A stretch of DNA of 64,000 nucleotides from Pelagibacterium sp. 26DY04 (lineage in GTDB: Bacteria; Pseudomonadota; Alphaproteobacteria; Rhizobiales; Devosiaceae): assembly GCF_031202305.1 (NCBI RefSeq), contig NZ_CP101731.1, positions 1,054,001 to 1,118,000 on the forward strand, in the 5' to 3' direction. A program made the translations under genes and the position numbers. The notes beneath the pieces were generated by a model that was not told the DNA's origin, ran no database searches, and was given only the letters and a program-made list of their open reading frames with translations. Shown in pieces: positions 8,697 through 19,087 of the stretch (within the stretch, counting starts at the first letter, position 1; each line of letters begins with the position of its first letter).

Positions 8697-10007
8697 CACC
8701 CGGTTGTCGCGCACCGTGACCTGCGGATAGCGCTCGGCTTCGGCGGCGAGATCGCCCGAAATGACATCCCACCAGGCATTGCCGGTGATCGCCCCTTGCG
8801 CCGCATCGGCGATCGTGTTGCCCACCACCGTGGCCGCGCCCGCCTGGTCGGCGACGCTGACCACGATCCCGAATTCGACCTCCCGCACTAGGTTGCCGCT
8901 GATCGTCACGTCGCGCAGATAGGGGCCCCAACCGGCGACGACGCCCGTTCCCGGCACGTTCTCGATGACATTGCCCGCAATGATCGCGTCGGCCTCCGCC
9001 GCGATGCCGTAGGGGCTGTCGAGGTCGGGATTGACCTCAGACCGCTCGTAGAGATTGCGCACGATATTGCCCGTGCACGACGCCAGCCGCCCGCCATCGT
9101 TGAAATTGGTCATCGAAATGCCCGCCGCCGCGCCGTCGATGATGTTGTTGGCGATGACCGAGCCGGTGAAGGCGAATTCCGAAAAAATCGCCACCTCGCC
9201 GCTCGAAAGGCAGGTATTGCCGGTGATCTGGGTGTTGTTGGTGGCGTTGAGCCTGATGGCCGAAAAGGCGCAGTCGGAAATATGATTGTCCGCGACGATC
9301 ACCTCGTCGGCCTGGAAAATGTTGATCCCGTTCCCGTTCTGCCCGTTGCCGCCATCGGTCCAGTCGATCCCGCTGATCCGGTTGCCAGAAACGATCGTGC
9401 CATCGGCTCCCGCTTCCCCGCGCCACACCCTGATCCCGCCATTGGCGCAATCGGTCACCGTATTGCCACTGATCGACACTCCGGCGGCGTCATGAACGAA
9501 AATCCCGGTGTAGGCCGATCCGCTCACCCGGCAATTCTCAACCCGCCCCGAACTGGCCATCAACGTTATCCCGTTGAGCCCCGTATTGCCGATAGTGCAG
9601 TCCCGGATCGTGACGTTCTCGCAGCCCGAGACATGCACCAGCCCCCCGTGCCACAGCTCTCCCCCCGCGCCATCGCCATCGAGCGCCAGACCCACGAGGG
9701 AAATGTCAGACTGCCCCTCCGCCAGCAGCAGCGGGTCGGCTCCGGCGTGAACCAATATCGTCGCGCCGGGAACGCCCGAGAGCATGAGCCCCGATGGCAG
9801 CCGCAACTGCCCCACCCGATAGCGCCCGGCGGGCAGGAACAGATGCCCCGGTCCGGCCTCGATCGCCGCCTGCAACCGCTCGGTCTGGTCGAACTCGGCG
9901 TCGGCGACCAAACCGACGTCCTGCGCCAGTATTTTTACGGGGGCAAGCAGGCCCGAAACCGCCCCCATCGCCCCCCAAATCATGACCCTGCGCCGCGTGA
10001 TGTTCAT
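8691..10007 (-). CDS. Tat-exported right-handed beta-helix protein (TIGR03808-like)
   Basis: This 438-residue protein has a twin-arginine signal ([15 protein letters not shown]) and a long series of parallel beta-helix rungs. The rungs are rich in turns such as SGNTV, SGNRI, ADNHI, TGNTC and ANNII, which resemble pectate-lyase-like or NosD-like repeats. It matches what is known of the TIGR03808 family of Tat-translocated repeat proteins in Rhizobiales, whose function is unknown. ATG 10007 is chosen because it puts the RR motif close to the N-terminus and ACGGAGCGG precedes it. No catalytic residues for a lyase or hydrolase could be assigned. Confidence 0.83.
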   Translation of the reverse strand: MNITRRRVMIWGAMGAVSGLLAPVKILAQDVGLVADAEFDQTERLQAAIEAGPGHLFLPAGRYRVGQLRLPSGLMLSGVPGATILVHAGADPLLLAEGQSDISLVGLALDGDGAGGELWHGGLVHVSGCENVTIRDCTIGNTGLNGITLMASSGRVENCRVSGSAYTGIFVHDAAGVSISGNTVTDCANGGIRVWRGEAGADGTIVSGNRISGIDWTDGGNGQNGNGINIFQADEVIVADNHISDCAFSAIRLNATNNTQITGNTCLSSGEVAIFSEFAFTGSVIANNIIDGAAAGISMTNFNDGGRLASCTGNIVRNLYERSEVNPDLDSPYGIAAEADAIIAGNVIENVPGTGVVAGWGPYLRDVTISGNLVREVEFGIVVSVADQAGAATVVGNTIADAAQGAITGNAWWDVISGDLAAEAERYPQVTVRDNRVL

Positions 10008-10144
10008 GGTCCGCTCCGTTTCCATCAACACAGCAGTCAATCTGCGCTTCAATACCAGCAATTTTCATCCTTAGGGTGAATCCTTGTCCTCCCCGCTTTG
10101 TGCCCGCTATAGATGAGCTCCTTGAGTTGAATCGGAACTTGCCC

Positions 10145-11620
10145 ATGCTCGTCAGCGACGCCGTCTACCTCGGAACCAGCACGCGGCCCGAATATCTCCA
10201 CCTCGAATATGGCAACCGCCACGGCCTGATCACCGGCGCCACCGGCACCGGCAAGACGGTGACGCTGCAAATCCTGTCCGAGGGCTTCTCCCGCGCCGGG
10301 GTTCCCGTCTTTTGCGCCGACATCAAGGGCGATGTCGCCGGCCTCGCCAAGGCCGGCGAAGCCCAGGATTTCCTGGCCGAACGCGCCGAAAAGATCGGCT
10401 TTTCCGATTACGCCTTCGAGGGTTTCCCAACCATCTTCTGGGACCTCTTCGGCCGCCAGGGGCACCCGGTGCGCACCACGGTTTCCGAAATGGGGCCGCT
10501 CCTGCTCTCGCGCATGCTCGAGCTCAACGACACCCAGGAAGGCATCCTCAACGCCACCTTCAAATTGGCCGATGACGAAGGACTTCTTCTCCTTGATTTC
10601 AAGGACTTACGGGCGCTTCTGACCCACGTCGCCGAGCGCCGCGCCGAGCTGTCCGCCCGCTACGGCAACATCTCCACCGCCTCGGTCGGCGCCATCCAGC
10701 GCGCCCTCCTGGTGCTCGAGCAGCAGGGGGCCGAGAACTTCTTCGGCGAACCCGCGCTCGACATCGCCGATCTCATGCGTACCGACGCGCAGGCCAGGGG
10801 ATACATCTCGATCCTTGCCGCCGACGAGCTCATGCGCTCCCCGCGCCTTTACGCCATCTTCCTGCTCTGGCTTCTGTCCGAACTCTTCGAGCAGCTTCCC
10901 GAAGTGGGTAACCCCGACAAACCCAAGCTCGTCTTCTTCTTCGATGAAGCCCATCTGCTTTTTGACGAGGCGCCCGCCGCGCTGCTCGACAAGATCGAGC
11001 AGGTCGTCAAGCTCGTGCGCTCGAAAGGCGTCGGCGTTTATTTCGTGACGCAGAACCCCGCCGACATCCCCGAGCCGGTCCTCGCCCAACTCGGCAATCG
11101 CATCCAGCACGCCCTGCGCGCCTATACGCCAAAGGAGCAGAAGGCCGTCCGCATCGCAGCCGAAAGCTTCCGTCCCAATCCCGAATTCGATACCGCCGAG
11201 GTCATCACCCAGCTCGGCACCGGCGAAGCGCTCGTTTCCGTGCTTGAGGAAAAGGGCATTCCCTCGGTGGTCGGCCGCACCCTGATCCGCCCGCCGTCCT
11301 CGCGCATGGGGCCGCTGACCATCGACGAACGCGCTTCGGTGCTGGCGGCGAGCCCGCTCGCTGGACGCTATGAGGCGGCCAAGGACCGCGAATCCGCCTA
11401 TGAGATCCTGGAGGTCCGCGCCGCCCAGGCCCTGCGCGACGCCGAGATCGAAGAGGCACGGGAAGCCCTCGAAAAGGAACGGACCCGCTCAGCCCCGCGC
11501 CGCTCCACGCGCCAGACCCCCATGGAGGCCGCGTTCAAGAGCTTCGCGCGCACCGTCGCGCGGCGGGCCGGGGAATCCCTTGTCCGGGGCATTCTCGGCT
11601 CGCTCACGCGCGGAAAGTAA
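10145..11620 (+). CDS. HerA-like ATPase, DUF853 family (YjgR-like)
   Basis: This 491-residue P-loop ATPase belongs to the HerA/FtsK-related DUF853 family, whose cellular role is unclear. The Walker A GATGTGKT is at about residues 31-38 and the Walker [12 protein letters not shown] at about 261-271. An NPADIPE motif follows, then a helical, charged C-terminal segment. ATG 10145 gives the usual family N-terminus (short strand, then [14 protein letters not shown]); the frame is open to a GTG at 10076. It is followed two bases later by the LOG-like gene, so the two are probably co-transcribed. Confidence 0.88.
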   Translation: MLVSDAVYLGTSTRPEYLHLEYGNRHGLITGATGTGKTVTLQILSEGFSRAGVPVFCADIKGDVAGLAKAGEAQDFLAERAEKIGFSDYAFEGFPTIFWDLFGRQGHPVRTTVSEMGPLLLSRMLELNDTQEGILNATFKLADDEGLLLLDFKDLRALLTHVAERRAELSARYGNISTASVGAIQRALLVLEQQGAENFFGEPALDIADLMRTDAQARGYISILAADELMRSPRLYAIFLLWLLSELFEQLPEVGNPDKPKLVFFFDEAHLLFDEAPAALLDKIEQVVKLVRSKGVGVYFVTQNPADIPEPVLAQLGNRIQHALRAYTPKEQKAVRIAAESFRPNPEFDTAEVITQLGTGEALVSVLEEKGIPSVVGRTLIRPPSSRMGPLTIDERASVLAASPLAGRYEAAKDRESAYEILEVRAAQALRDAEIEEAREALEKERTRSAPRRSTRQTPMEAAFKSFARTVARRAGESLVRGILGSLTRGK

Positions 11621-11622
11621 CG

Positions 11623-12153
11623 ATGGGCAGGATCACCAGCGTCGCCATCTTCGCCGATTGCGGCGCCACCGCGCATCAGGCGCTTTACCGCCAGGCCGGT
11701 GAAACCATCGCCCGCCATGGCGCGCACCTCCATTGCGCCGCCCGCAACGGCCAATGGCCGCGCGCGCTGATCGATTCCGCCCTGGCCTCCGGCGGCCGCG
11801 TAACCGTCGCCACCGGACCCGCGCCGCGCGGATTGACCGTCTCCCAGGGTGTCACCGTGCTCAACGAGGCGTCCGACCAGGCCGCAGCCATTCGGATCAT
11901 CCAGGCATCGCAGGTGGTGATCGGCATGCCTGGCGGCATCGATACGGCCGGCGCCCTCTATGCCGCCTGGGCGTCCGCCGGCGGCGCGCAGAGCAACCGT
12001 CCCGTGGGCCTGCTCAACCACAACCGGGCCTTTGAGGTGGTAAAGGGGTTTGCCGGCGATGTCGCCTCGGTCGGGCGCGGCAATATCGATGGCTTGATCC
12101 AGGTCGCCGAAACCTTCGACGACCTCTGGAACCGCCTCTCGCGTCTGGTCTAG
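11623..12153 (+). CDS. SLOG/LOG-like Rossmann-fold protein with altered catalytic motif
   Basis: This 176-residue protein has the alpha/beta layout of the LOG/SLOG superfamily. It opens with a strand VAIFADCGA, and a glycine-rich loop GMPGGIDTAGAL falls where LOG phosphoribohydrolases carry PGGxGTxxE. Here the second Gly of that motif is Asp and the catalytic Glu is Ala, so nucleotide hydrolysis as in LOG is unlikely. It may bind a nucleotide or ligand instead. It starts two bases after the DUF853 ATPase with GGAAAG before the ATG, which suggests a functional pair. The assignment is by motif only. Confidence 0.55.
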   Translation: MGRITSVAIFADCGATAHQALYRQAGETIARHGAHLHCAARNGQWPRALIDSALASGGRVTVATGPAPRGLTVSQGVTVLNEASDQAAAIRIIQASQVVIGMPGGIDTAGALYAAWASAGGAQSNRPVGLLNHNRAFEVVKGFAGDVASVGRGNIDGLIQVAETFDDLWNRLSRLV

Positions 12154-12158
12154 TAGCT

Positions 12159-12707
12159 CTAAAGCGGCCTATCTTCCCGCTCGCGCAGCGCCTTGTGCGC
12201 GAGAAACGAAACGATGTTCGCGCCCCGCCGCTCGATCGGGATAGCGCGCCCATCGTCCATCGTCACGCGGCCTCGACGCTCTGGGCCGACATAATGGGGA
12301 AGCGCCGAAACATAGCTCGACGTCCCGCTCTCCAGCCGCGCCGCGATTCGCTCTTCGAGATAGAGCGGGCTCATGGGCTTGACGATCACCTCGTCGATCC
12401 CCGCCTGTACGCAGCGCCGCCGCATATCCGGATCTACGGTTCGGGTCATGGCGATGACCTGCACGCGGCGCGACACCAGTTCGCTATCGCTGCGGATGGC
12501 CAGCGCCACTTGCGCGGCGTCCGTACGCTCGAGTTGATAATCGGTGACCAGCAGGGCCAGCGGCGCGATGCGCATGTAGTCCCTCAGCGCCCGGCTGTCG
12601 CAAAATTCGCGCACCCGCCAGCGGTGCCCCCGCCGCAGCGTGGCGCCGAGCACGGAGGCCAGCGCAGGGCTGCTCGAAAGAACGGCGATGGTGGGAACAG
12701 GCAGCAC
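12159..12707 (-). CDS. Atypical response regulator receiver protein
   Basis: This 182-residue protein has a receiver-like N-terminal domain with the phospho-acceptor position at Asp56 (LLVTDYQL), a Thr at 88 and the conserved Lys110 (VKPMSP). The acidic pair after strand 1 is missing (VLSSSPA), so metal-dependent phosphorylation would be impaired. After residue 125 comes a short basic tail with GPERRGR and IERRG, and no recognised output domain. The only supported start is GTG 12707, with GGAG ten bases before it. Its 3' end nearly meets the convergent LOG-like gene. Confidence 0.72.
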   Translation of the reverse strand: MLPVPTIAVLSSSPALASVLGATLRRGHRWRVREFCDSRALRDYMRIAPLALLVTDYQLERTDAAQVALAIRSDSELVSRRVQVIAMTRTVDPDMRRRCVQAGIDEVIVKPMSPLYLEERIAARLESGTSSYVSALPHYVGPERRGRVTMDDGRAIPIERRGANIVSFLAHKALREREDRPL

Positions 12708-12806
12708 GCGTGCTCGTCTCCATGGGCAAAACTCGATGGTTACCGGAGACTTAACATAGCGGTTTGGGAGTCGGAAGGCGGGCGCGGAGGTAACCTTAAG
12801 GCATAT

Positions 12807-12830
12807 GGCCCGCCTGTGGACAGGCGGGCC
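12807..12830. terminator. Stem-loop downstream of sodB
   Basis: Perfect 10-bp arms GGCCCGCCTG and CAGGCGGGCC enclose TGGA, about 30 bases past the sodB stop. No T-run follows on the minus strand, so it may stabilise the 3' end rather than act as a standard intrinsic terminator. Confidence 0.5.
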
Positions 12831-12859
12831 ATAAACAAGAGCAACCTATTGTATTTGTT

Positions 12860-13459
12860 TTACGAATTGGCTTCGTAAAGCTCGGCGACATAGTCCCAGT
12901 TGACCAGGTTGTCGAACCAGGCTTCCAGATATTTCGGACGCGCGTTGCGATAGTCGATGTAGTAAGAGTGTTCCCACACATCAACACCCAGAAGCGGCAC
13001 GCCGCCATGGACCAGCGGGTTTTCCCCGTTGGGGGTCTTGGTCACTTCGAGCTTGCCGTCCTTAATGGCCAGCCAGCCCCAGCCCGAACCGAACTGCCCG
13101 CCGGCTGCCGCGATGAAATCCTCGCGGAACTTGTCGAACCCGCCCAAGTCGGAATCGATCGCCGCCTGCAGCTTGCCCGGCAGCGAGCGTCCGCCGCCAT
13201 TGGGCTTCATCCACTTCCAGAAATGGATGTGGTTGTAGTGCTGGCCCGCATTGTTGAAGAGGCCCTGGTTCTTGCCATGGCTCTCCTTGACGATGTCTTC
13301 GAGGCTCTTGCCCTCGAGGCCCGAGGCTTCGAGCAGCTTGTTGCCGTTGGTCACATAGGCCTGGTGGTGCTTGTCGTGGTGAAATTCCAGCGTTTCCGCC
13401 GACATATAGGGCGCAAGGGCATCATAGGCATAGGGCAGGTCGGGGAGCGAAAAACTCAT
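12860..13459 (-). CDS. sodB: Superoxide dismutase, Fe type
   Basis: This enzyme converts superoxide to oxygen and hydrogen peroxide. The 199-residue protein has metal ligands His27 (EFHHDKHH), His77 (YNHIHFW), Asp160 and His164 (DVWEHSYY). A Gln at residue 73 (NNAGQ) is at the position that carries the outer-sphere Gln in iron enzymes, so Fe is more likely than Mn. No signal peptide is present, so it acts in the cytoplasm. AGGAGG lies just before the ATG. It stands alone, with a stem-loop after the stop. Confidence 0.95.
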   Translation of the reverse strand: MSFSLPDLPYAYDALAPYMSAETLEFHHDKHHQAYVTNGNKLLEASGLEGKSLEDIVKESHGKNQGLFNNAGQHYNHIHFWKWMKPNGGGRSLPGKLQAAIDSDLGGFDKFREDFIAAAGGQFGSGWGWLAIKDGKLEVTKTPNGENPLVHGGVPLLGVDVWEHSYYIDYRNARPKYLEAWFDNLVNWDYVAELYEANS

Positions 13460-13571
13460 GGGAGGGCCTCCTTAGTCTCAGTGAAAATTCAGTAAGCTTG
13501 GCGAATTTTCCAAGCCAATGCTTCTTATATACCGCCCCGCGATCCAGCGCGCAACGGCAGGGAGTGGAAAC

Positions 13572-15647
13572 TTATGCCAATCGGGCGCAGCGCAACGCAA
13601 AAGCATAGACGATTGCGGTCTCCTTGATCCGCTCGAAGCGTCCCGAAGCGCCGCCATGTCCTGCGTCCATGTTGGTTCGCAGATACAATGGATTGCCGTC
13701 CGTCTTGGTTGCACGCAGCTTCGCCACCCATTTGGCCGGCTCCCAATAGGTGACGCGCGGGTCGGTCAATCCCGCCAGTGCCAGGATCGGCGGATAGTCC
13801 TTGGCCTCCACATTGTCGTAAGGCGAATAGGATGCAATGCGCTTATATTCCTCTTCCGAGGTGATCGGATTGCCCCACTCGGGCCATTCGGGCGGGGTCA
13901 GCGGCAGCGTGTCGTCCAGCATGGTGTTGAGCACGTCCACGAACGGCACCACGGCCACCACGCCGCCCCAGAGGTCGGGCCGCATATTGGCGATGGCCCC
14001 CATCAGCATGCCGCCGGCCGATCCGCCCTCGGCAACGATCCGCCCCTTGGCCGTATAGCCCTTCTCGATCAGCATTTCGGCTGCGGCGATAAAGTCGGTG
14101 AAGGTGTTGGTCTTGTGCGCCGCGCGCCCGTTCTTGTACCAGCGATAGCCCTTGTCCATGCCGCCGCGAATATGGGCGATCGCATAGACGAAGCCGCGAT
14201 CGACAAGCGAGAGCACCGACACCGAAAATCCCGCCGGCATGGAATGGCCATAGGCGCCATACCCATAAAGCAGGCACGGCGCGCTGCCGTCGAGCGCCAG
14301 CCCCTTGCGGTGAAGCAGGGTGACAGGCACCTCCTCGCCATCGGGCGCGGTGGCGAACAGCCGGCGCGTTTCATACTGTGCCGGATCGTGCCCCGAGGGA
14401 ATTTCCTGCTCCTTGCGCAGCACCCGCTCGCCGGTTTCGAGATCCATGTCGAAAACCTGCGAGGGCGTGGTCGGCGAGGAATAGGAGAACCGGATGGTGG
14501 CGGTCTCGAACTCATATCCTCCGATCAGCCCGAGCGAATAGGCCTCTTCGGGAAACGCGATCGTCTCCTCTTTGCCATCGCGCAGGTCTCGCACCACGAT
14601 GCGCGGCAGCCCATCCTTGCGTTCGAGCCGGATGAGGTGGTTGGCCAGCAGCTCGATATCGAGGATCAGCCGGCCCGCCTCGTGAGGCACGAGATCGGTC
14701 CAGTTATCGACCCCCGGATCGGAGGCCGGCGCGGTGACGATCTTGAAGTCCTCGGCCTCGTCGTCATTGGTGAGGATATAAAGCGTGCCGCCGCGTTCCT
14801 CGAGCGAATATTCGGTGTTCTCGTGGCGCTTTTCCACGCAGAACGGCGCGCCGCCCTTTTCCGCATCGATCAGCCAGATTTCCGAAGTCTGGTGGTCGTG
14901 CGCCGAAATGGTGAGGAACCGGCGTGATTGCGTCATGTCCACGCCGACGAAAAAGCCGGGGTCCTTTTCCTCATAGACGATCTTGTCGTCCGCCTGCGCC
15001 GTTCCCAGCACATGCTCGCGCACCCGGAAGGGACGGTGGTTCTCGTCGAGCTCCACATAGTAGAACCGGCTCGAATCATTGGCCCACACCGCGCCGCTGC
15101 CCGATTTCTCGATCCGCTCCTCCCGGTCGGCGCCGGTTGCGACGTCACGGATATAGATTGTGTAATATTCCGACCCATTCCGGTCCGCCGCCCAGGCAAC
15201 CATCGTATGGCAGGGCGAATGTTCGGCCCCGCCGAACCCGAAATATCCTTCGCCCGCTTCGGCGTTGCAGTCCAGCAGCACGGTCTCTTCGCCACCCTCG
15301 CGCGGCGTGCGGACGATCAGTGGATATTGATCCCCCTCCCGCGTCCGCGAGGCGTAGGCGAACGGCCCGTCGGGGGAGGGGACCGAGGCGTCGTCTTCTT
15401 TGATCCGGCCCCGGATTTCCTTGTAGATCGTCTCGCGCAGCGCCTCGGTGGGTTCGCCCAACCCGCGCTCGTACCAGGCATTCTCGGCTTCGAGATAATC
15501 CCTGATGTCCTGCGGCAGGACAGCCGGATCGGCCATCACATCGCGCCAATTGTCGGCCCGCAGCCAGTGGTAGGGATCGTTTCGGGTTATCCCATGCCGT
15601 GTATCGGAATGGTCGCGAAGCGCGGCAACTGGCGCGTTGTCGTTCAT
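13572..15647 (-). CDS. ptrB: Oligopeptidase B (S9A prolyl oligopeptidase family)
   Basis: This cytoplasmic serine peptidase cleaves short peptides after basic residues. At 691 residues it has normal length: an N-terminal beta-propeller that limits substrate size (about residues 70-400) and a C-terminal alpha/beta hydrolase domain. The nucleophile Ser is in GGSAGG, the Asp in LAGLTDPRV and the His in DAGHGG. The YGYGAYG and HIRGG motifs of the family precede the nucleophile. It is monocistronic, with 112 bases to the sodB start and a repeat-filled 480-base gap upstream. Confidence 0.93.
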   Translation of the reverse strand: MNDNAPVAALRDHSDTRHGITRNDPYHWLRADNWRDVMADPAVLPQDIRDYLEAENAWYERGLGEPTEALRETIYKEIRGRIKEDDASVPSPDGPFAYASRTREGDQYPLIVRTPREGGEETVLLDCNAEAGEGYFGFGGAEHSPCHTMVAWAADRNGSEYYTIYIRDVATGADREERIEKSGSGAVWANDSSRFYYVELDENHRPFRVREHVLGTAQADDKIVYEEKDPGFFVGVDMTQSRRFLTISAHDHQTSEIWLIDAEKGGAPFCVEKRHENTEYSLEERGGTLYILTNDDEAEDFKIVTAPASDPGVDNWTDLVPHEAGRLILDIELLANHLIRLERKDGLPRIVVRDLRDGKEETIAFPEEAYSLGLIGGYEFETATIRFSYSSPTTPSQVFDMDLETGERVLRKEQEIPSGHDPAQYETRRLFATAPDGEEVPVTLLHRKGLALDGSAPCLLYGYGAYGHSMPAGFSVSVLSLVDRGFVYAIAHIRGGMDKGYRWYKNGRAAHKTNTFTDFIAAAEMLIEKGYTAKGRIVAEGGSAGGMLMGAIANMRPDLWGGVVAVVPFVDVLNTMLDDTLPLTPPEWPEWGNPITSEEEYKRIASYSPYDNVEAKDYPPILALAGLTDPRVTYWEPAKWVAKLRATKTDGNPLYLRTNMDAGHGGASGRFERIKETAIVYAFALRCARLA

Positions 15648-15754
15648 GAAATAGCCTTTGGATCCATTCTTGGGTTCAAGTCCCGATCATCTCCTCCGGG
15701 GAGATGACGACTCATCGAACTGTACGCCCGCAGTAAGCAACAGCCACTCGCCAA

Positions 15755-16085
15755 AGGCTACCCTTCTCCACCAGCGGAGAGGCGGGCTCCTGGGGGAGCG
15801 CCGAGGGCATTCACAAGCTCTGCCCTCGCGTTTGCTCCTTACCCTTCTCCCCTTGAGGGAGAAGGTGGCCGCGAAGCGGTCGGATGAGGGGTGCGCCGAG
15901 CTTGCTCACACGCCCTCGCTCCCGCCGAAGCCCAGCGCACCCCTCACCCCTCACCCCGGCCCTCTCCCTCAAGGGGAGAGGGGGCTCACTTGGCGGAGTC
16001 GAAGCCTTGTCGCGATGCTGCCTCAAGCTCCCCTTCTCCCTGGTGGGAGAAGGTGCCCCGAAGGGGCGGATGAGGGGCGCTGAGC
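15755..16085. repeat. Cluster of family C repeats (CCCTTCTCCC...GATGAGGGG)
   Basis: This fills most of the gap between ptrB and msrB. One unit (15841-15893) has CCTTCTCCCC, TTGAGGGAGAAGG, GCGAAGCGGTCGGATGAGGGG. A second (16029-16078) is a degenerate copy in the same direction. A third (about 15940-15982) is inverted, with CCTCTCCCTCAAGGGGAGAGG. A fragment lies near 15761-15782. The first and third units could pair into a long hairpin. I see no gene here. This is a widespread Rhizobiales repeat type. Confidence 0.75.
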
Positions 16086-16128
16086 CTCAGCAATCACCAC
16101 GGTGGCTGTTGATATGCTGGCGCCCGCC

Positions 16129-16527
16129 TCACTCCTCCGGCTTGAAATCCAGCGCAAGCCCATTGGTGCAATAGCGCAATCCCGTAGGCGCCGGGCCGTC
16201 GGGGAAAACGTGCCCGAGATGAGCATCGCAATTGGCGCAGCGGATTTCCGTGCGGCGCATGAAATGGCTGCGGTCGTCCACTTCCTTGATCGCGTCTTCG
16301 GAAACCGGCTGGAAGAAGCTTGGCCAGCCCGAACCCGATTCATATTTGGCTTCCGAGGTGAAAAGCGGCACGCCGCAGCATACGCAATGATAGATGCCGT
16401 CGCGCTTTTCCACATTATAGGCGTGCGAAAAGGCGCGTTCGGTGCCGTGCTCGCGGGTGACGTGATATTGTTCGGGCGTCAATTTATCGCGCCATTCGCT
16501 GTTGGATGTTTTGAGCGTGTCGTTCAT
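16129..16527 (-). CDS. msrB: Peptide-methionine (R)-S-oxide reductase
   Basis: This enzyme reduces methionine-R-sulfoxide in proteins. The 132-residue protein has two zinc-binding CxxC pairs (CVCC and CANC), the family motif SGSGWPSF and the catalytic Cys in GLRYCTNG. No signal peptide is present, so it is cytoplasmic. It is divergent from the Mrp operon across 187 bases. Oxidative-damage repair fits with sodB nearby, but they are not in one operon. Confidence 0.95.
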   Translation of the reverse strand: MNDTLKTSNSEWRDKLTPEQYHVTREHGTERAFSHAYNVEKRDGIYHCVCCGVPLFTSEAKYESGSGWPSFFQPVSEDAIKEVDDRSHFMRRTEIRCANCDAHLGHVFPDGPAPTGLRYCTNGLALDFKPEE

Positions 16528-16642
16528 CGTGCGCCATCCTTATCGGTGTGAACTTTGCCACTATAACGGGCCTGGTCCCATGTGGTTATCACAACTTATA
16601 GGGTCAACACTGCGTTCCCATGTCCGGTTTTGGTTGAGCTTG

Positions 16643-16671
16643 CAGTGAGGGACGTTAGTGTTTGCTCACTG
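16643..16671. promoter_or_regulatory. Inverted repeat between msrB and mnhA
   Basis: Seven-bp arms CAGTGAG (16643-16649) and CTCACTG (16665-16671) are separated by 15 bases in the shared promoter region. It could be an operator or a leader hairpin for the Mrp operon. No regulator is assigned. Confidence 0.3.
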
Positions 16672-16714
16672 ATTCTCGCTGGGGATTGGAAACGCATACA
16701 GTCTGGGGGCTCGT

Positions 16715-19087
16715 TTGGGACCAAGTCTTGATGTCATCGTTGCGCTGATTGCGGTCGCGCCCTTCGTTGCGGCGCTGTTTGCGCCCTGGATCAAGACGTT
16801 CACCGGACCGTTGGCGGGCTGGATCCTCGCGATCGTCCCCGCCGCGATCTTCGTGACGTTCCTGAGCTTCATCGGCCCTATTTCGGAAATGTCGGTGATC
16901 CGCGCCGGGTTCGAATGGATTCCCGCCTACGGCATCAATTTTTCGTTCTTCGTCGATGGCTTGAGCCTTGTTTTCGGCGTGCTGATCTCGGGTATTGGCA
17001 CCTTCATCGTCATCTATTCAGGCGGTTATCTCGCCGGGCACCCGCATCAGGGGCGGTTCTTTTCTTATATCCTGATGTTCATGGGCTCGATGCTCGGCCT
17101 GGTTCTGGCCGATAACGTCTTCACCCTGTTCGTCTTCTGGGAACTGACTTCGATCACCTCGTTCCTTCTGATCGGGTTCGATCATACCCGCCAGGCCGCG
17201 CGCCGCGCCGCAATTCAGGCGCTGGTCGTAACCGGCGGCGGCGGGCTGGCGCTTCTGGCCGGGCTGATCGTTCTCGCCCTCATCACAGGCCAGAACAGCC
17301 TCGTGGGCATGCTGACCACGGCGGGAACGGTGCAGGAAAGTCCGTTCTATATGGTGGCCCTGTTGCTGGTCATCGCCGGCGCCTTCGCCAAATCGGCCCA
17401 GGTGCCGCTGCATTTCTGGCTTCCCAACGCGATGGAGGCGCCGACCCCGGTTTCAGCCTATCTCCACTCGGCAACCATGGTGAAGGCCGGTGTTTATCTG
17501 CTGGCGCGCATGAATCCCGTGCTCGGTGGCACCGAGCCCTGGTTCTGGATTCTGACTCTCTTCGGTGGAGCGACGCTGCTGATGGGGGGCTTTCTGGCCG
17601 TGCGCCAGACCGATCTCAAGCAGATGCTGGCCTATACCACGCTGGGTTCCCTCGGCCTTCTCGTTCTGCTCATCGGCTTCGGCACCAAGGAGGCGATCCT
17701 GGGCGCCATCCTGTACCTATGCGCCCATTCGCTGTTCAAGGGCGCCATGTTCATGATCGCCGGCACCATCGATCACGGCACCGGAACGCGCGACATCACC
17801 GTGCTGGGCGGGCTCAGGGAAGCCATGCCGATAACGTTCGTCGCCGCCATTCTGGCTGCCATCTCCATGGCGGGCTTTCCCATCGCCATCGGCTTTCTCG
17901 CCAAGGAGGAGATGTATCTGGCGCTGACAGGCGGTGTCTGGCCTGATCTGCTGTTCCTCGCGGTGCTGGTCATCGGCAATGCCCTGATGATGGTCGTCGG
18001 CCTCATCGTCGCCTTCAAGCCGTTCCTGGGCGATCTCCGCCCCACGCCCCATACGCCGCATGAAGGCTCGCTCAGCCTGTTCATCGGCCCTGTGGTGCTT
18101 GCGGTCCTGGGCGTCATTGCGGGCCTCTTCACCGATTGGCTGAACCTCGCCGTCCTCAACCCGACCGGCGGCTCGATCTATAATGCCGATGTCGATGCCC
18201 ATATTTACCTGGCGTTCGACCTCACCAACCCCGCCGTATGGGCGTCCATCGTCACCTGGACGCTCGGTGCCCTGATCTTCTGGCAAGCCGACGCGGTCCG
18301 CTCCACCTTGCGCCGCACCGGCGAGGCGATCGGCTGGACCTTCGATATCGGGTTCGATGCCGCCATGTTCGGCCTCGTCCGTTTCGCCGATCGGGTGACC
18401 CGTTTCCTCCATCACGGCCGCCTGGAATGGTATATCCTGGTGATGTTCGTGGTGCTGGCCGTCTCGCTTTCGGCGCCGTTGATCATAACCGACAGCCTCC
18501 CTCCGATCCCGCAATGGCCGACCCTTGCGTTCTACGAATGGGGCATCATCGCTATTGCCGCCATCGGTCTGGTGACGGTGCTCGGGGCCAAATCCCGCGT
18601 CACGGCAATCGTCGCCCTCGGCATCCAGGGCTTCGCCGTCGCCGTGATCTTCATGCTGTTCGGCGCGCCTGATCTCAGCTTCACCCAGTTCATGGTTGAA
18701 ACGCTGACAGTGATCATCATCGCCCTGGTCATGACCCGACTGCACCTCGATCAGTCCGATCGCCGCGATCTCGAAACCGCCATTCGCGACGGCGCCGTTG
18801 CGCTGGCGGTGGGTGCGGGCATCACCCTGCTTTTGCTGGTCGTCCTCCAGAGCGACCTCGATCTGGCGCTCTCCGAGCTCTTCCGGGCAACCAGTACGCC
18901 GATCGCCCACGGGCGCAACATCGTCAACGTCATCCTCGTCGACTATCGCGCCATCGATACCCTGGGTGAGATTTCCGTGGTGATGGCGGCTGGCCTTGCC
19001 ATTCTGGCGCTGATCAGGCTGCGCGCCCGGTCCAGCGGCACCGAGCATCTCGCCCCCCGCCGACGCAAGAAAGGGAGCACGACATGA
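16715..19087 (+). CDS. mnhA: Mrp-type Na+(K+)/H+ antiporter subunit A
   Basis: This is the large membrane subunit of a multisubunit cation/proton antiporter, related to complex I NuoL. The 790-residue protein is almost entirely transmembrane. It has the antiporter-core Glu in [12 protein letters not shown] and the Lys region [19 protein letters not shown], followed by a C-terminal part shared with MrpA. Start choice is uncertain: TTG 16715 with GGGGG five bases upstream is best, since the ATG at 16731 is out of frame. It overlaps mnhB by four bases (ATGA). MrpA with MrpD probably forms the ion path; the operon helps cells cope with sodium or alkali. Confidence 0.93.
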   Translation: MGPSLDVIVALIAVAPFVAALFAPWIKTFTGPLAGWILAIVPAAIFVTFLSFIGPISEMSVIRAGFEWIPAYGINFSFFVDGLSLVFGVLISGIGTFIVIYSGGYLAGHPHQGRFFSYILMFMGSMLGLVLADNVFTLFVFWELTSITSFLLIGFDHTRQAARRAAIQALVVTGGGGLALLAGLIVLALITGQNSLVGMLTTAGTVQESPFYMVALLLVIAGAFAKSAQVPLHFWLPNAMEAPTPVSAYLHSATMVKAGVYLLARMNPVLGGTEPWFWILTLFGGATLLMGGFLAVRQTDLKQMLAYTTLGSLGLLVLLIGFGTKEAILGAILYLCAHSLFKGAMFMIAGTIDHGTGTRDITVLGGLREAMPITFVAAILAAISMAGFPIAIGFLAKEEMYLALTGGVWPDLLFLAVLVIGNALMMVVGLIVAFKPFLGDLRPTPHTPHEGSLSLFIGPVVLAVLGVIAGLFTDWLNLAVLNPTGGSIYNADVDAHIYLAFDLTNPAVWASIVTWTLGALIFWQADAVRSTLRRTGEAIGWTFDIGFDAAMFGLVRFADRVTRFLHHGRLEWYILVMFVVLAVSLSAPLIITDSLPPIPQWPTLAFYEWGIIAIAAIGLVTVLGAKSRVTAIVALGIQGFAVAVIFMLFGAPDLSFTQFMVETLTVIIIALVMTRLHLDQSDRRDLETAIRDGAVALAVGAGITLLLLVVLQSDLDLALSELFRATSTPIAHGRNIVNVILVDYRAIDTLGEISVVMAAGLAILALIRLRARSSGTEHLAPRRRKKGSTT

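Noticed and set aside
11623..12153. LOG-like gene as a cytokinin-type phosphoribohydrolase
   Set aside because: The PGGxGTxxE catalytic motif is changed at the second Gly and at Glu, so this function was not assigned.
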